From Thermodesulfobacteriota bacterium (GTDB lineage: Bacteria; Desulfobacterota; RBG-13-43-22), in contig JALOOY010000422.1 in the NCBI GenBank assembly GCA_025454185.1, forward strand, positions 1 to 5,411: a DNA stretch of 5,411 nucleotides, written 5' to 3'. A program made the position numbers and the translations under genes. The notes under the pieces were generated by a model. The model did not search any database and was not told the DNA's origin. It saw only the letters and a list, made by a program, of their open reading frames with translations. Each line of letters begins with the position of its first letter. The stretch's first letter is position 1. This document shows, one piece after another, positions 5,365 through 5,411 of this stretch.

Positions 5365-5411
5365 GTGAAAAAAATCAAAGTCGGGGTCATCGGGGCCGGG
5401 TACCTCGGCCG
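5365..5411 (+). CDS. Gfo/Idh/MocA-like NAD(P)-dependent oxidoreductase, N-terminal fragment (runs off window)
   Basis: Only 15 complete codons are visible, reading MKKIKVGVIGAGYLG. This is a beta strand followed by GxGxxG, the dinucleotide-binding start of a Rossmann fold. The VGVIGxGYLG form is typical of Gfo/Idh/MocA oxidoreductases. A gene of this family often sits between lpxI or lpxA and lpxB in deltaproteobacterial lipid A operons, which supports the call. The GTG start has AAGGA 10 bases upstream and the first residues align with the family N-terminus. The substrate cannot be known from this fragment. One candidate is GnnA, which oxidises the 3-OH of UDP-GlcNAc so that GnnB can aminate it. 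Other NAD(P)-binding families are possible. Confidence 0.65.
   Translation, partial: MKKIKVGVIGAGYLG

Overview
The window is a compact, GC-rich, entirely plus-strand stretch of an outer-membrane biogenesis and lipid A operon from a Gram-negative bacterium. The order is bamA (5' end outside the window), skp/ompH, lpxD, fabZ, lpxA, lpxI, then the first codons of a Rossmann-fold oxidoreductase. Two things suggest a deltaproteobacterial (Desulfobacterota-type) source: LpxI is used in place of LpxH, and a Gfo/Idh/MocA-like gene follows it. No marker gene is present, so the taxonomic call is an inference.

Layout: 1-1698 encodes the last POTRA domains and the beta-barrel of BamA. 1710-2282 encodes a periplasmic Skp-type chaperone with a signal peptide. 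LpxD homology runs from about 2240 to 3256, but its first usable start codon is a GTG at 2378. 3246-3707 is fabZ and 3714-4493 is lpxA. 4490-5272 is lpxI, with an ATGA overlap with lpxA. 5273-5364 is the only real gap; it is relatively AT-rich and contains two small inverted repeats. A new gene begins at GTG 5365 and runs off the right edge.

How the genes work together: LpxA adds the first 3-hydroxyacyl chain to UDP-GlcNAc. LpxD adds the second chain to UDP-3-O-acyl-glucosamine, after LpxC, which is not in the window. LpxI cleaves UDP-2,3-diacylglucosamine to lipid X. FabZ draws on the same (R)-3-hydroxyacyl-ACP pool that LpxA and LpxD use. BamA inserts outer-membrane barrel proteins that Skp can escort across the periplasm.

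Most of the window is an ordinary, well-known gene cluster, and I see no unknown system in it. The clearest anomaly is the skp/lpxD junction. About 46 codons of recognisable LpxD N-terminus, including the uridine-binding F/N/Y residues, lie in frame upstream of the first ATG/GTG/TTG. They have no start codon, and the 3' end of skp reads through them in another frame. Roughly 14 N-terminal LpxD residues, the intergenic region and the start codon appear to be missing, through either a genuine deletion or a sequence/assembly error. A second notable point is that LpxD has glycine and alanine where the E. coli enzyme has the acyl-chain ruler methionines.
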